A DNA stretch of 64,000 nucleotides. Origin: Aquamicrobium zhengzhouense. GTDB taxonomy: Bacteria > Pseudomonadota > Alphaproteobacteria > Rhizobiales > Rhizobiaceae. Below, piece after piece: positions 36,854 to 44,736 of the stretch. Position 1 is the first letter of the stretch; each line of letters opens with the position of its first letter. The notes below the pieces were generated by a model, which ran no database searches, had not been told where the DNA came from, and saw only the letters and a list, made by a program, of their open reading frames with translations. The stretch lies in NCBI RefSeq assembly GCF_016124105.1, contig NZ_JADGMQ010000007.1:124001-188000 (forward strand). Reading direction: 5' to 3'. Position numbers and translations under genes: made by a program.

Positions 36854-37839
36854 ATATCCTGATCATTGGTGCCACAGGAATGCTGGGCCGCAAGCTGACC
36901 CAGGCGCTCGTTTCAAGCCGACAGATCGACGGCAAGGAAATCACCCGGATAAAGCTTGCAGATGTGGTTCCCGCAGATCTCCCTGTCAGCGACAGCATCG
37001 AATTTGACAGCGTTGCGGTCGATATCTCCGATCCCGAGAGTGCGGGCCAACTGATTGCGGACCGGCCAGACGTGATCTTCCATCTGGCGGCAATCGTTTC
37101 GGGAGAGGCGGAGCTCGACTTCGAAAAGGGCTATTCGATTAATCTGGACGGGACGCGCTATCTTCTTGAGGCGATCCGCCATGCCGGGCAGGACGAGCCT
37201 TACTGTCCGCGACTGGTCTTCACCTCATCAATCGCGGTTTTCGGCGCACCGTTCCCCGACAAGATCGGCGATGAATTCTTCACGACGCCGCGCACGAGCT
37301 ATGGCACGCAAAAGGCAATCGGCGAACTGCTGCTATCCGACTATTCACGACGCGGCTTCGTGGATGGCGTCGGCATCCGCATGCCGACCGTCTGCATCCG
37401 CCCCGGCAAGCCCAACAAAGCCGCCTCCGGTTTCTTTTCCTCGATTTTGCGCGAACCTTTGGCGGGGCAGGAAGCGGTTCTGCCGGTCGATGAAAGCGTC
37501 CGCCACTGGCATGTTAGCCCCCGCAGTGCCGTGCGGTTCCTGATCAAGGCAGCGGAGATCGACACGGATCTGCTCGGCGCGCGGCGCAATCTCAACATGC
37601 CCGGCCTGTCGGCCACCGTCGGCGAGCAGATTGAAGCATTGCGCAGGGTGGCAGGGGAGGGAGCCGTCAAGCTTATCCGCCGCGAGCCTGACCAGATGAT
37701 CATCGAGATGGTCGATGGCTGGGCGAAGGACTTTGACGCGAGCCGGGCGCTGGAGCTCGGCTTTGCGGCAGAATCTTCATTCGACGAGATCATCCGCGTC
37801 CATGTGGAAGATGAGCTGGGTGGAAAGACAGGCGCCTGA
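36850..37839 (+). CDS. NAD-dependent epimerase/dehydratase-type SDR, DenD-like
   Basis: 329-residue extended SDR. The NAD-binding GATGMLGRK is at residues 8-16, and the catalytic set is TSSIAVFG with YGTQK. The segments RMPTVCIRPGKPNKAASGFFSS and REPLAG match the D-erythronate dehydrogenase (DenD) group. No otnK/otnC/otnI partners are present, so here it may oxidise another sugar acid feeding the xylD/xylX route. Translational coupling to lacI (ATGA overlap) and a position ahead of xylX support a role in the same pathway. Confidence 0.85.
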   Translation: MNILIIGATGMLGRKLTQALVSSRQIDGKEITRIKLADVVPADLPVSDSIEFDSVAVDISDPESAGQLIADRPDVIFHLAAIVSGEAELDFEKGYSINLDGTRYLLEAIRHAGQDEPYCPRLVFTSSIAVFGAPFPDKIGDEFFTTPRTSYGTQKAIGELLLSDYSRRGFVDGVGIRMPTVCIRPGKPNKAASGFFSSILREPLAGQEAVLPVDESVRHWHVSPRSAVRFLIKAAEIDTDLLGARRNLNMPGLSATVGEQIEALRRVAGEGAVKLIRREPDQMIIEMVDGWAKDFDASRALELGFAAESSFDEIIRVHVEDELGGKTGA

Positions 37840-37864
37840 GGGGGCCAAGTACGGGGAGGAATTC

Positions 37865-39007
37865 ATGGACGTTTTCAACGAAGGCGTATTTCTGGGACGG
37901 GCGCAATTGCCGGGGGTGCAACATCCGAGCGTCGTCACCATACGCGATGGCCATATTGTCGAAATCACGTCGAGGGCAGCACCCACTGTCCGCGACATAT
38001 GCGAGATGGATGACCCTGCCGGATATGTCCACTCTGCTGAGGGAAAATCTGCCGGAACGCTCGACGATGTTTTGAGCAACAGTCTTGGCGCGCGCGACAG
38101 TGGGAAGCCGCTGCTCCTTTCGCCTATCGATCTTCAGGCGGTTAAGGCCTCGGGCGTGACTTTTGTCGTCAGCCTGCTTGAGCGGGTGATCGAGGAACAG
38201 GCAAAGGGCGATCCTGCGCGTGCCGACATTCTTCGCGGCGACATTCTGGAGCTGATCGGCGAAGATCTATCAGCCCTCGTCCCCGGCTCCGAAACCGCAG
38301 CTGCGGTGAAGCAGAGGTTGATCGAGCGCGGGGTGTGGAGCCAGTATCTTGAGGTCGGCATCGGTCCGGACGCCGAGATCTTCACGAAGTGCCAGCCCAT
38401 GGCGAGCGTCGGCTACGGCGCGGATGTCGGCCTTCACCCGGATTCAAGCTGGAACAATCCGGAGCCGGAAGTTGCTCTGGTCGTCTCATCAGCACGGAAA
38501 ATCGTTGGAGCGACGCTTGGTAACGACGTGAACCTTCGCGACGTCGAGGGACGTTCCGCGCTCCTGCTCGGCAAAGCCAAGGACAACAACGCTTCCGCCG
38601 CCTTGGGGCCGTTCATCCGACTGTTCGACGGCAATTTTTCTCTCGACGCGGTGAAGCAGATGGATATCGCCCTGGAGGTAAAGGGCGAGGACGGATTTGT
38701 CCTGAAGGGTTCGTCATCCATGAGCCAGATTTCTCGCGAACCCGAATTGCTTGTCGAGGCAGCAATCGGCGATCACCATCACTACCCTGATGGGTTGGTC
38801 CTTTATCTCGGCACCATGTTCGCGCCCATTCAGGATCGGGACGGGAAAGGCAAGGGTTTCACCCATCACCTAGATGATATCGTAACGATCTCGACGCCGA
38901 CGCTCGGCGAGTTGGTCAACCGCGTCCGGCTGTCGACACAATGCGCGCCATGGACCTACGGTCCAAGCCATCTGATGCGTGATCTGGCAAAAGCGGAATT
39001 GCTCTAA
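37865..39007 (+). CDS. xylX: 2-keto-3-deoxy-D-xylonate dehydratase-like (FAH family)
   Basis: 380-residue fumarylacetoacetate hydrolase-fold protein. It is strongly reminiscent of Caulobacter XylX: APVDLQ-like SPIDLQAVKASGVTF, QYLEVGIGPDAEIFTK, WNNPEPEVALV with metal-binding acidic residues, ALGNDVNLRDVEGRSALLLGKAKDNNAS, and YLGTMFAPIQDRD. It should dehydrate 2-keto-3-deoxypentonate to 2-oxoglutarate semialdehyde. The ATG at 37865 has GGGGAGGA upstream. The semialdehyde dehydrogenase needed next is not in this operon; the ALDH at 61396 is the only candidate in the window. Confidence 0.92.
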   Translation: MDVFNEGVFLGRAQLPGVQHPSVVTIRDGHIVEITSRAAPTVRDICEMDDPAGYVHSAEGKSAGTLDDVLSNSLGARDSGKPLLLSPIDLQAVKASGVTFVVSLLERVIEEQAKGDPARADILRGDILELIGEDLSALVPGSETAAAVKQRLIERGVWSQYLEVGIGPDAEIFTKCQPMASVGYGADVGLHPDSSWNNPEPEVALVVSSARKIVGATLGNDVNLRDVEGRSALLLGKAKDNNASAALGPFIRLFDGNFSLDAVKQMDIALEVKGEDGFVLKGSSSMSQISREPELLVEAAIGDHHHYPDGLVLYLGTMFAPIQDRDGKGKGFTHHLDDIVTISTPTLGELVNRVRLSTQCAPWTYGPSHLMRDLAKAELL

Positions 39008-39021
39008 CCTTCCCGGCTACA

Positions 39022-39047
39022 CTCACCGCAGCAAACGCAGCGGTGAG
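39022..39047 (+). terminator. Hairpin downstream of xylX
   Basis: A perfect 8-bp stem CTCACCGC / GCGGTGAG with a 10-base loop starts 15 bases after the xylX stop. It lacks a T tract, so termination here would be weak or Rho-assisted. Confidence 0.4.
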
Positions 39048-39114
39048 CCGACGCGTCGCCAGAAGCAGTTTCATAACGCATATTATGGAACGTCAGGTGA
39101 TGCCAGTCTCGAGT

Positions 39115-39330
39115 TTATGCTTGCTCAGCGTCAGTCGCATTGGCGATCTGCTTGATCTCGGTCGGAGCCGGCTCGAGCAGAAGGCGAATTAAAGCCGTCA
39201 GCCTGCTCGACTTCGCACCTCTGCCAGCGTGTCGCTTGCCATTCTTAGTTTGGCAACGAATGATCAGGTCGCGCTCGATCATCTTGGGGAGATGACTGCG
39301 CAATGTGCCGGCAACATGTCGTTGTCTCAC
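39115..39330 (-). CDS. Possible small winged-helix-like ORF or gene remnant
   Basis: A 71-residue frame from a GTG at 39330 includes HVAGTLRSHLPKMIERDLIIRC followed by a basic stretch, which looks like a recognition helix and wing. The frame continues upstream without a stop into the antisense of usp, so it may be the end of a lost regulator or a chance ORF. It is the only coding-like content in 39008-39351. Low confidence. Confidence 0.25.
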   Translation of the reverse strand: MRQRHVAGTLRSHLPKMIERDLIIRCQTKNGKRHAGRGAKSSRLTALIRLLLEPAPTEIKQIANATDAEQA

Positions 39331-39351
39331 GCTAACATCGGGAGGAAACAG

Positions 39352-39798
39352 ATGTACCAGAATATTCTCATTGCAACCGACGGGTCCGAACTGGCAGATC
39401 GCGGCCTTGAGCACGGCATGAAGCTTGCGCATGCACTCGGTGCCAAAGTCACCGTTCTCAGCGTGACCGAACCGCTTGATGATCGCGCGCGGCATGCCGC
39501 GAGCCTTGCTGGCGTTGAGGATCCGACCGCTTCGTATGATGCCTCGGTAGACGAAATGATGAAGGAACGCTTTGCCGACATTCAAAGGCGCGCAACAGAG
39601 AAGAAGGTTCCCGTGGAGCTGGCTCACGAGATCGATCGCCATCCGGCAGAAGCGATCGTCCGTTTCGCGGAGGAGGCGAAATGCGATTTGATCGTGATGT
39701 CGTCTCATGGAAGGCGCGGCATCCGACGGTTCGTGATCGGTAGCCAGACGGCAGAGGTCGTCACGACAACCACAATACCGGTGCTCGTCGTCAGGTAG
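39352..39798 (+). CDS. Universal stress protein (UspA family)
   Basis: 148 residues from an ATG with GGGAGGAAA upstream. The N-terminal strand NILIATDGSE and the C-terminal nucleotide-binding motif VMSSHGRRGIRRFVIGSQTAEVV (GxxGxxxxxxGS type) are both present, so it should bind ATP. It stands alone. An overlapping antisense frame of 197 codons was judged a shadow over most of its length. Confidence 0.93.
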   Translation: MYQNILIATDGSELADRGLEHGMKLAHALGAKVTVLSVTEPLDDRARHAASLAGVEDPTASYDASVDEMMKERFADIQRRATEKKVPVELAHEIDRHPAEAIVRFAEEAKCDLIVMSSHGRRGIRRFVIGSQTAEVVTTTTIPVLVVR

Positions 39799-39996
39799 CC
39801 CGCAAAAGAAGCGAAAAGTGCCTATGACCGCTACCAGCGATGGTTGCGGTCATTGTCTGGTTTCCAGATCGCGCCCGGTCCCAATAGCCCCTGCGCTTCG
39901 AGGGCTGTCGATGCTGCAACAGGAGCATCGGGCGATTATTCCAAACAGTCCAACGTGCAGTCATCGCGCTGACCGCTCAGATCGGCGCAGATAACG

Positions 39997-40021
39997 AAAA
40001 AGGCCGGGTAAACCCGACCTT
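39997..40021 (-). terminator. Rho-independent terminator of the cold-shock gene
   Basis: Read on the minus strand, AAGG-T-CGGGT pairs with ACCCG-G-CCTT around a 2-base loop with one mismatch, followed by TTTTCG. It lies about 64 bases after the cold-shock gene stop. Confidence 0.75.
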
Positions 40022-40084
40022 CCTCTAAACGCTTTAATGGTCAGTGCCAGTACATCCGTGGTCAAAGACCGGAAGCGCGATCAG

Positions 40085-40294
40085 TTAGGCAGCCTGAATA
40101 TTCTCGGCCGCAAACTTGCCATTGCGGTTGTCCTTCACCAGGTCAAAGCTGAGCTTCTGGCCTTCGACAAGGCCATGCATGCCTGCACGCTCGACAGCTG
40201 AGATGTGGACGAACACGTCACCGGCGCCACCATCCTGCTCGATGAAGCCAAAACCTTTGGTGGAGTTGAAGAACTTTACGGTTCCAGTATTCAT
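40085..40294 (-). CDS. Cold-shock protein (CspA family)
   Basis: 69-residue single cold-shock domain with both RNA-binding motifs, KGFGFIEQD (RNP1) and VFVHISAVE (RNP2). It acts as an RNA chaperone in the cytoplasm. The ATG is preceded by GAAAGGAAA. A long unassigned leader upstream could hold a temperature-responsive 5' UTR, as known for cspA genes. Confidence 0.95.
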   Translation of the reverse strand: MNTGTVKFFNSTKGFGFIEQDGGAGDVFVHISAVERAGMHGLVEGQKLSFDLVKDNRNGKFAAENIQAA

Positions 40295-40907
40295 GACGAT
40301 TTCCTTTCAAATCGGCAAATATAACCAGTCGCCTGCCCGAATGGCAGTCGCTGAAAGACACGAAGTTGATAAGGAAGATCGAAGAAGCGCCGCAGCGCGA
40401 AAACAAAGTTCGAAAGCAAGATCGATAAAGACACCTTACGCGGCAATTGCGTCCAACGCAAGGCACCGAGAATTATTCTTCTCTTGAGGGGCCGATCGTT
40501 TGAAACACGCTGCTTTAGACGTGGCGGAAAGTGACGCCTCGTGGCACTTGCTCCAGGGACTAAAGCGTGTCGCGATCCTTCGGATTCGCTCCGCACGCTT
40601 TAAGTCTTTGTTTCTTGCGTGTCTCCCGAAACCGGTTCCCACTTTCGGGAGACATGCTCTAGCGGGAGCGGCGGCTAGAAATACGGACCGTTGCTCTGTC
40701 TTTCCCCGAAGACCAAGTGCGGAGCTGGGGAGGGGTAGTGAGGAGAAGTAATTCTATGGCCTTCGCAGCAAATCATTCAAGGAGCGCAAGAATAGATGCG
40801 ACATCCTTTCTGCGCCCTTTCGGGCGACGCTGTGGCGCAACGTCGCGATACCTTGTTTAACGAAAACAAATACTTATCTTGGTAATGCAACAAAGGAGAT
40901 AAGCAAC
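40295..40907. other. 613-base intergenic stretch
   Basis: It contains the probable leader of the cold-shock gene at its left end and a two-hairpin mosaic repeat at 40561-40654. The frame at 40500-40751 runs straight through the repeat and is not a convincing gene. I see nothing else coding here. Confidence 0.6.
40561..40654. repeat. RIME-like intergenic mosaic element (two hairpins)
   Basis: The first dyad has arms TAAAGCGTG (40561-40569) and CACGCTTTA (40594-40602). After an 17-base T-rich spacer (AAGTCTTTGTTTC-like), the second dyad has perfect 12-bp arms TGTCTCCCGAAA (40620-40631) and TTTCGGGAGACA (40643-40654), followed by TGCTCTAG. This order matches the repeated intergenic elements known from Rhizobiaceae (RIME1 type). 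Naming is from memory; copy number elsewhere cannot be seen. Confidence 0.65.
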
Positions 40908-41060
40908 ATGATGAGAGAAGGACCAGAGCGCCGCGAATCAAGACTTGAACGATCGGACCGTATTGCACGGCAGATTCTTCATGAAGAACGCCGCAAGAGA
41001 GACAGCAAGACCGCCCGGCTGCGCGAAATGCGCATGAAGATTGAACGGGTGGCCGCATGA
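40908..41060 (+). CDS. Small basic hypothetical protein (50 aa)
   Basis: A 50-residue ORF with an excellent ribosome site (AAGGAGATAAGCAAC before the ATG). The product is highly charged and helical (RRESRLERSDRIARQILHEE and RKRDSKTARLREMRMKIERV), with no hydrophobic core or signal peptide, and may be a coiled-coil-like helix. Its stop overlaps the next small ORF as ATGA, which argues that both are translated. Function unknown. Confidence 0.6.
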   Translation: MMREGPERRESRLERSDRIARQILHEERRKRDSKTARLREMRMKIERVAA

Positions 41061-41254
41061 TGACGATTGGCTATGAGGAGCTCGGGCGTCCGGTTGTTGC
41101 CGGTCAGTATCCCTTTCAAGACCGGCTGATCGACGTCGGTCCATCGCAGATATCGATCTGGGAGAGCGATCCGAATATACGCTTCACCCTCAGTCAGAGT
41201 TACAACAACCGCTTCACGCTCGGCGCCCCGGTCGACGCAGCCATAGAGGCGTGA
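41057..41254 (+). CDS. Small hypothetical protein (65 aa)
   Basis: A 65-residue ORF translationally coupled to the preceding 50-residue ORF (overlapping ATGATGA). It is soluble and beta-rich by appearance (ISIWESDPNIRFTLSQSYNNRFTLG), with a neutral to slightly acidic charge. I do not recognise a family. The pair could form a two-component small complex. Confidence 0.55.
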   Translation: MMTIGYEELGRPVVAGQYPFQDRLIDVGPSQISIWESDPNIRFTLSQSYNNRFTLGAPVDAAIEA

Positions 41255-41265
41255 TGCGCATTCCC

Positions 41266-41286
41266 AGGGCCGGCCTCTCCGGCCCT
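41266..41286 (+). terminator. Hairpin after the small ORF pair
   Basis: AGGGCCGG / CCGGCCCT form a perfect 8-bp stem with a 5-base loop, 11 bases after the stop at 41254. The T tract is poor (TGTGGG follows), so termination is uncertain. Confidence 0.4.
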
Positions 41287-41741
41287 TGTGGGCATCGGGC
41301 ACCCATTATTCCCCGACATTTCCTCTTTTTTTAGGCTGCAACCGGAATCTCCGGTGCTCGGCGCGTTTCCAGCGGTGGATGACCTAGCCGCTTACGTTAC
41401 CTGCTGATCTTGGCGCTGCCTTCATCGCCAGAAGCAGACCCGATGGTGCCGGGGTTGCCTGAAATTCAGCCGCCTCGTCACCGACCGTTTGCGGCACCTT
41501 GTAAATGAAGGCTCGCCGTGAACGCTCTGCTCATGATCATTCTTGGCCCGGCGATCGCCAAGGGCCTCTCGGTGCCGCGCAAATACTCAGGCCCGCCCTG
41601 CCCTCGCCTAACCGCCGTATTGCTACCCCTCCCCAGCTTCAACTCGCTCCTGCAGCGCGGCTCTGCCTGACAGCGGGCTGTCACGTCACGAACCAAAAAT
41701 GAGTTCACGAGGTAAAGATATAAACATTTCCTTATATCTGC
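41287..41741. other. Intergenic stretch ahead of the cobalamin riboswitch
   Basis: About 450 bases with no convincing gene. An antisense frame at 41478-41798 has no ribosome site, no recognisable motif and runs into the riboswitch promoter. The segment 41700-41741 is AT-rich, as expected just upstream of a promoter. Confidence 0.5.
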
Positions 41742-41771
41742 TTGACACCCACGGCTCTTGTTTTTTATCAC
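41742..41771 (+). promoter_or_regulatory. Candidate promoter of the mesX operon
   Basis: TTGACA (41742-41747) and TATCAC (41766-41771) are separated by 18 bases, close to a housekeeping -35/-10 pair. They lie a few bases before the first paired region of the cobalamin riboswitch. Confidence 0.5.
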
Positions 41772-41777
41772 TGGGCC

Positions 41778-41937
41778 ACCAGGGTCCTTCGGGCACATGT
41801 CCGGAGGCTAAGAGGGAAGTCGGTGTGAGGCCGAGGCTGCCCCCGCACCTGTAAGCGGTGAGCTGATGTCCGATTGTCACTGGGTGTTTCCGGGGAGCGG
41901 ACGACGGCGAGGATCCGCGAGCCAGGAGACCTGCCTT
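41778..41937 (+). promoter_or_regulatory. Cobalamin (B12) riboswitch upstream of mesX
   Basis: Conserved blocks of the cobalamin aptamer appear in order: an AGGGTCC-containing 5' arm, GAGGGAAGTCGGTG, GGCTGCCCCCGCACCTGTAA (41835-41854), CACTGGG, and the B12 box AGCCAGGAGACCTGCC (41920-41935). It reads toward mesX. Downstream, a GCCGC-GTT-GCGGC hairpin (41983-41995) and CGCGGT near the ribosome site (about 42036-42041) could form competing structures, which suggests control of translation. Binding of cobalamin would be expected to turn the operon off, as for metE. Confidence 0.92.
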
Positions 41938-42045
41938 GGTGAATGTACGTCGACGGGAGGAGTGTCCCGGTGTCTTAGCAGGGCCGCGTTGCGGCTTGAC
42001 GCTGCTATGTGCCGGGCCCCCTTCCCCAACATATCGCGGTGAAGC

Positions 42046-43095
42046 ATGTCCCAGACCAAAAATCCGGTTGTGCCGTCAGGCCCGCAACCTCTCGATGGCC
42101 AGCACGCGGCCAATCAGGCCGACTTTGCGTTTCACATCGACAGCATCCGGTTCGATGAGAACTATCAGCCCGGCGACGCAACGCGCCTGACCACCAATTT
42201 TGCCAACCTTGCAAGGGGAGCGAACCGACGGGACAATTTGCGCAAAGCGCTGCGAATGATCGATAACCGGTTCAACGCCTTGGCGAGCTGGGACAATCCG
42301 CAAGGTGATCGCTATTCCGTCGAGATCGAAATCATCTCGGCGAAGTTGCAGATCGGCGGGGCTAGCTCGGCCGACGCCATTCCCCTGATCGAGATGCTCA
42401 ACACGACGATTGTGGATCGAAAGACCTCAAGACGCATAGAAGGCGTCGCGGGCAACAATTTCTCGTCCTACATTCGTGATTACGACTTCAGTGTCTTGCT
42501 GCCGTCTCATAACGCGAATGGTTCCGGGTTCAGCACACCTGCGGGCTTCGGAGACTTGCACGGCAATCTGTTCAAGTTGTTCGTGCGCTCCAGCGCGTAC
42601 AAACAGCGCTTTGCCAAGGCCCCGGTCATCTGCATCAGCGCATCCAGCAGCAGAACCTACAGCCGGACCGACAATCTGCATCCAATCCTTGGCTGGGAAT
42701 ACGTGCAGGATCAGCCGTCGGCGACGGACGAGTATTTCGCCAAGATGGGTCTCACTGTCCGCTTTTTCATGCCGCCGGATAGCGCAGCTCCGCTGGCGTT
42801 CTATTTCTCAGGCGACCTGCCAACCGACTACACCAATCTTGAGCTGACCAGCGTCATCAGCACGATGGAGACGTTCCAGAAGATCTATCGCCCCGAGATC
42901 TACAACGCCAACTCCTCCGCCGGGGCCTGCTATCAGCCAGACCTGAAGCATCAGGACTATTCCCTGACGCAGATCGTCTACGACCGCGAGGAGCGTAGCC
43001 GCCTTGGCGTCGAGCAGGGACGGTTCGCGGAAGAGCACTTCATAAGCCCCTACAAAAGCATTCTTGAGAAGTGGTCTTCCAGTTCCGCTCTCTGA
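42046..43095 (+). CDS. mesX: MesX (DUF1852), partner of methionine synthase MesD
   Basis: 349-residue soluble protein of the DUF1852 family, without signal peptide. Recognisable segments are ADFAFHIDSIRFDENYQP near the start, TRLTTNFANLARG, and the C-terminal EEHFISPYKSILEKWS. In Acinetobacter, DUF1852 (MesX) is needed together with MesD for oxygen-dependent, folate-independent methionine synthesis; its biochemical step is not established. It is the first gene under a cobalamin riboswitch and lies 26 bases before mesD. The ribosome site (GGTGAAG) is weak and close to the ATG, fitting control at translation. Confidence 0.92.
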   Translation: MSQTKNPVVPSGPQPLDGQHAANQADFAFHIDSIRFDENYQPGDATRLTTNFANLARGANRRDNLRKALRMIDNRFNALASWDNPQGDRYSVEIEIISAKLQIGGASSADAIPLIEMLNTTIVDRKTSRRIEGVAGNNFSSYIRDYDFSVLLPSHNANGSGFSTPAGFGDLHGNLFKLFVRSSAYKQRFAKAPVICISASSSRTYSRTDNLHPILGWEYVQDQPSATDEYFAKMGLTVRFFMPPDSAAPLAFYFSGDLPTDYTNLELTSVISTMETFQKIYRPEIYNANSSAGACYQPDLKHQDYSLTQIVYDREERSRLGVEQGRFAEEHFISPYKSILEKWSSSSAL

Positions 43096-43121
43096 CCAAC
43101 CGACGAACAAGGTCCTTCGCG

Positions 43122-44150
43122 ATGAATAAAATTTTGCCCACATCGACAGCAGGCAGCCTGCCCAAGCCTTCCTGGCTCGCGGAACCGGAAAAGCTCTGGT
43201 CGCCCTGGAAGCTGGAAGGTGAGGAACTGGCCGGTGGCAAGCGGGATGCTCTGCTATTGTCTCTTCACGATCAGCTGCATGCAGGAATAGACATCGTCAG
43301 CGATGGCGAGCAGACGCGTCAGCACTTCGTCACAACGTTTATCGAGCACCTCAGCGGCGTCGATTTCGAGAAGCGTGAAACCGTCAGAATCCGCAATCGC
43401 TACGACGCGAGCGTGCCCACAATTGTCGGCGAAGTGTCCCGCCAGAAGCCCGTCTTCGTGGAAGACGCCAAATTTCTGCGCCAGCATACGAAGCAACCGA
43501 TCAAATGGGCTCTGCCCGGCCCGATGACGATGATCGATACGCTCTATGACAGCCATTACAAAAGCCGCGAAAAGCTCGCCTGGGAGTTTGCCAAGATCCT
43601 CAACGAGGAAGCCAGGGAGCTCGAGGCGGCCGGGGTCGATATCATCCAGTTCGACGAGCCGGCGTTCAATGTCTTCTTTGATGAGGTGAATGACTGGGGC
43701 GTCGCCACTCTCGAACGGGCGATCGAAGGTCTCAAATGCGAGACGGCGGTCCACATTTGCTACGGCTACGGCATCAAGGCGAACACGGACTGGAAACAGA
43801 CGCTTGGGTCAGAGTGGCGGCAGTATGAGGAAAGTTTCCCCAAGCTGCAGAGATCCAAGATCGATCTGATCTCCCTGGAGTGCCACAACTCCCATGTGCC
43901 GATGGACCTGATCGAACTCATCCGTGGCAAGAAAGTCATGGTGGGCGCCATCGACGTTGCGAGCAAAACGGTCGAAACGCCGGAAGAGGTGGCAAATACG
44001 CTCCGAAACGCGCTTCGGTTCGTTGATGCGGACAAGCTTTGCCCCTGCACCAACTGTGGAATGGCACCGCTGCCACGCGATGTTGCAACTGGAAAGCTGA
44101 AAGCTCTGAGCGCGGGCGCAGAAATCGTCCGCCGAGAACTCGGGGCCTAG
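43122..44150 (+). CDS. mesD: Folate-independent methionine synthase MesD (core MetE-like)
   Basis: 342 residues, corresponding only to the C-terminal catalytic barrel of MetE (full MetE is about 750). It begins LPTSTAGSLPKPSWL, continues with DGEQTRQHF and WALPGPMTM, and keeps the zinc-binding set: His and Cys in VHICYG, Glu in ISLECHN, and Cys in CPCTNCGMAP. It lacks the N-terminal half that MetE uses to bind polyglutamyl folate. The methyl donor of MesD enzymes is unknown. The start at 43122 follows the mesX stop by 26 bases; a start at 43071 would overlap mesX. Confidence 0.93.
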   Translation: MNKILPTSTAGSLPKPSWLAEPEKLWSPWKLEGEELAGGKRDALLLSLHDQLHAGIDIVSDGEQTRQHFVTTFIEHLSGVDFEKRETVRIRNRYDASVPTIVGEVSRQKPVFVEDAKFLRQHTKQPIKWALPGPMTMIDTLYDSHYKSREKLAWEFAKILNEEARELEAAGVDIIQFDEPAFNVFFDEVNDWGVATLERAIEGLKCETAVHICYGYGIKANTDWKQTLGSEWRQYEESFPKLQRSKIDLISLECHNSHVPMDLIELIRGKKVMVGAIDVASKTVETPEEVANTLRNALRFVDADKLCPCTNCGMAPLPRDVATGKLKALSAGAEIVRRELGA

Positions 44151-44222
44151 CATCGGGCCACGTGATGTTGCGCGGCGTCGCTAATCGCCGCGCCGCATCG
44201 CGCCAGTCAAAAGGGGATCGAG

Positions 44223-44723
44223 ATGGGTCTTATGGGTCACCACTTCGACATCGTGGACCAGTCCACCTTTCGCAATGGCATGTCGCGGCTCGGCGCGGCA
44301 GTCAGCGTCGTCACGACGCGTTCCGCGAACCAGCGCTATGGCTTCACCGCTTCGGCAGTGTGCAGCGTGAGCGATACGCCGCCGACGTTGCTCGTGTGCA
44401 TCAATCGTTCCAGCTCGTGCTTCCCTGCCTTCGCAAACGCGCGTCATTTCTGCGTCAATACGCTGATGCCGGGTCAGGAGGACCTCTCAAGACATTTCGG
44501 TGGCAAGACGCCGATGGAAGAGCGTTTCGATTACGGCGACTGGACGGAAGGCCTCAATGGCGTCCCATTCCTCTCAACGGCTTCCGTGAGTTTCGAATGC
44601 GAACTGACGAATGCCGTGGATGAAGCGACACATCGCATCCTCTTTGGCCGGGTGATGAGAATTCGGGAAAACGAAGAGCAGGCGACGCTGCTCTATTGCT
44701 CTCGCCGTTATCTCAACGGTTAG
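44223..44723 (+). CDS. Flavin reductase-like FMN-binding protein
   Basis: 166-residue NAD(P)H:flavin oxidoreductase of the HpaC/flavin reductase-domain family. It contains FRNGMSRLGAAVSVVTTRSANQRYGFTASAVCSVSDTPPTLLVCINRSS, the usual FMN-binding core, then FCVNTLMPGQEDLSRHFGG. It lies 72 bases after mesD on the same strand and ends 13 bases from the convergent ORF. Reduced flavin could feed an oxygen-using step with MesX; that link is inferred from the operon and from the known oxygen need of MesD/MesX. Confidence 0.88.
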   Translation: MGLMGHHFDIVDQSTFRNGMSRLGAAVSVVTTRSANQRYGFTASAVCSVSDTPPTLLVCINRSSSCFPAFANARHFCVNTLMPGQEDLSRHFGGKTPMEERFDYGDWTEGLNGVPFLSTASVSFECELTNAVDEATHRILFGRVMRIRENEEQATLLYCSRRYLNG

Positions 44724-44736
44724 GTTGCCTGCTTCT

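Noticed and set aside
40500-40751. 83-codon frame through the mosaic repeat
   Set aside because: It runs through two hairpins of an intergenic repeat and lacks a ribosome site.
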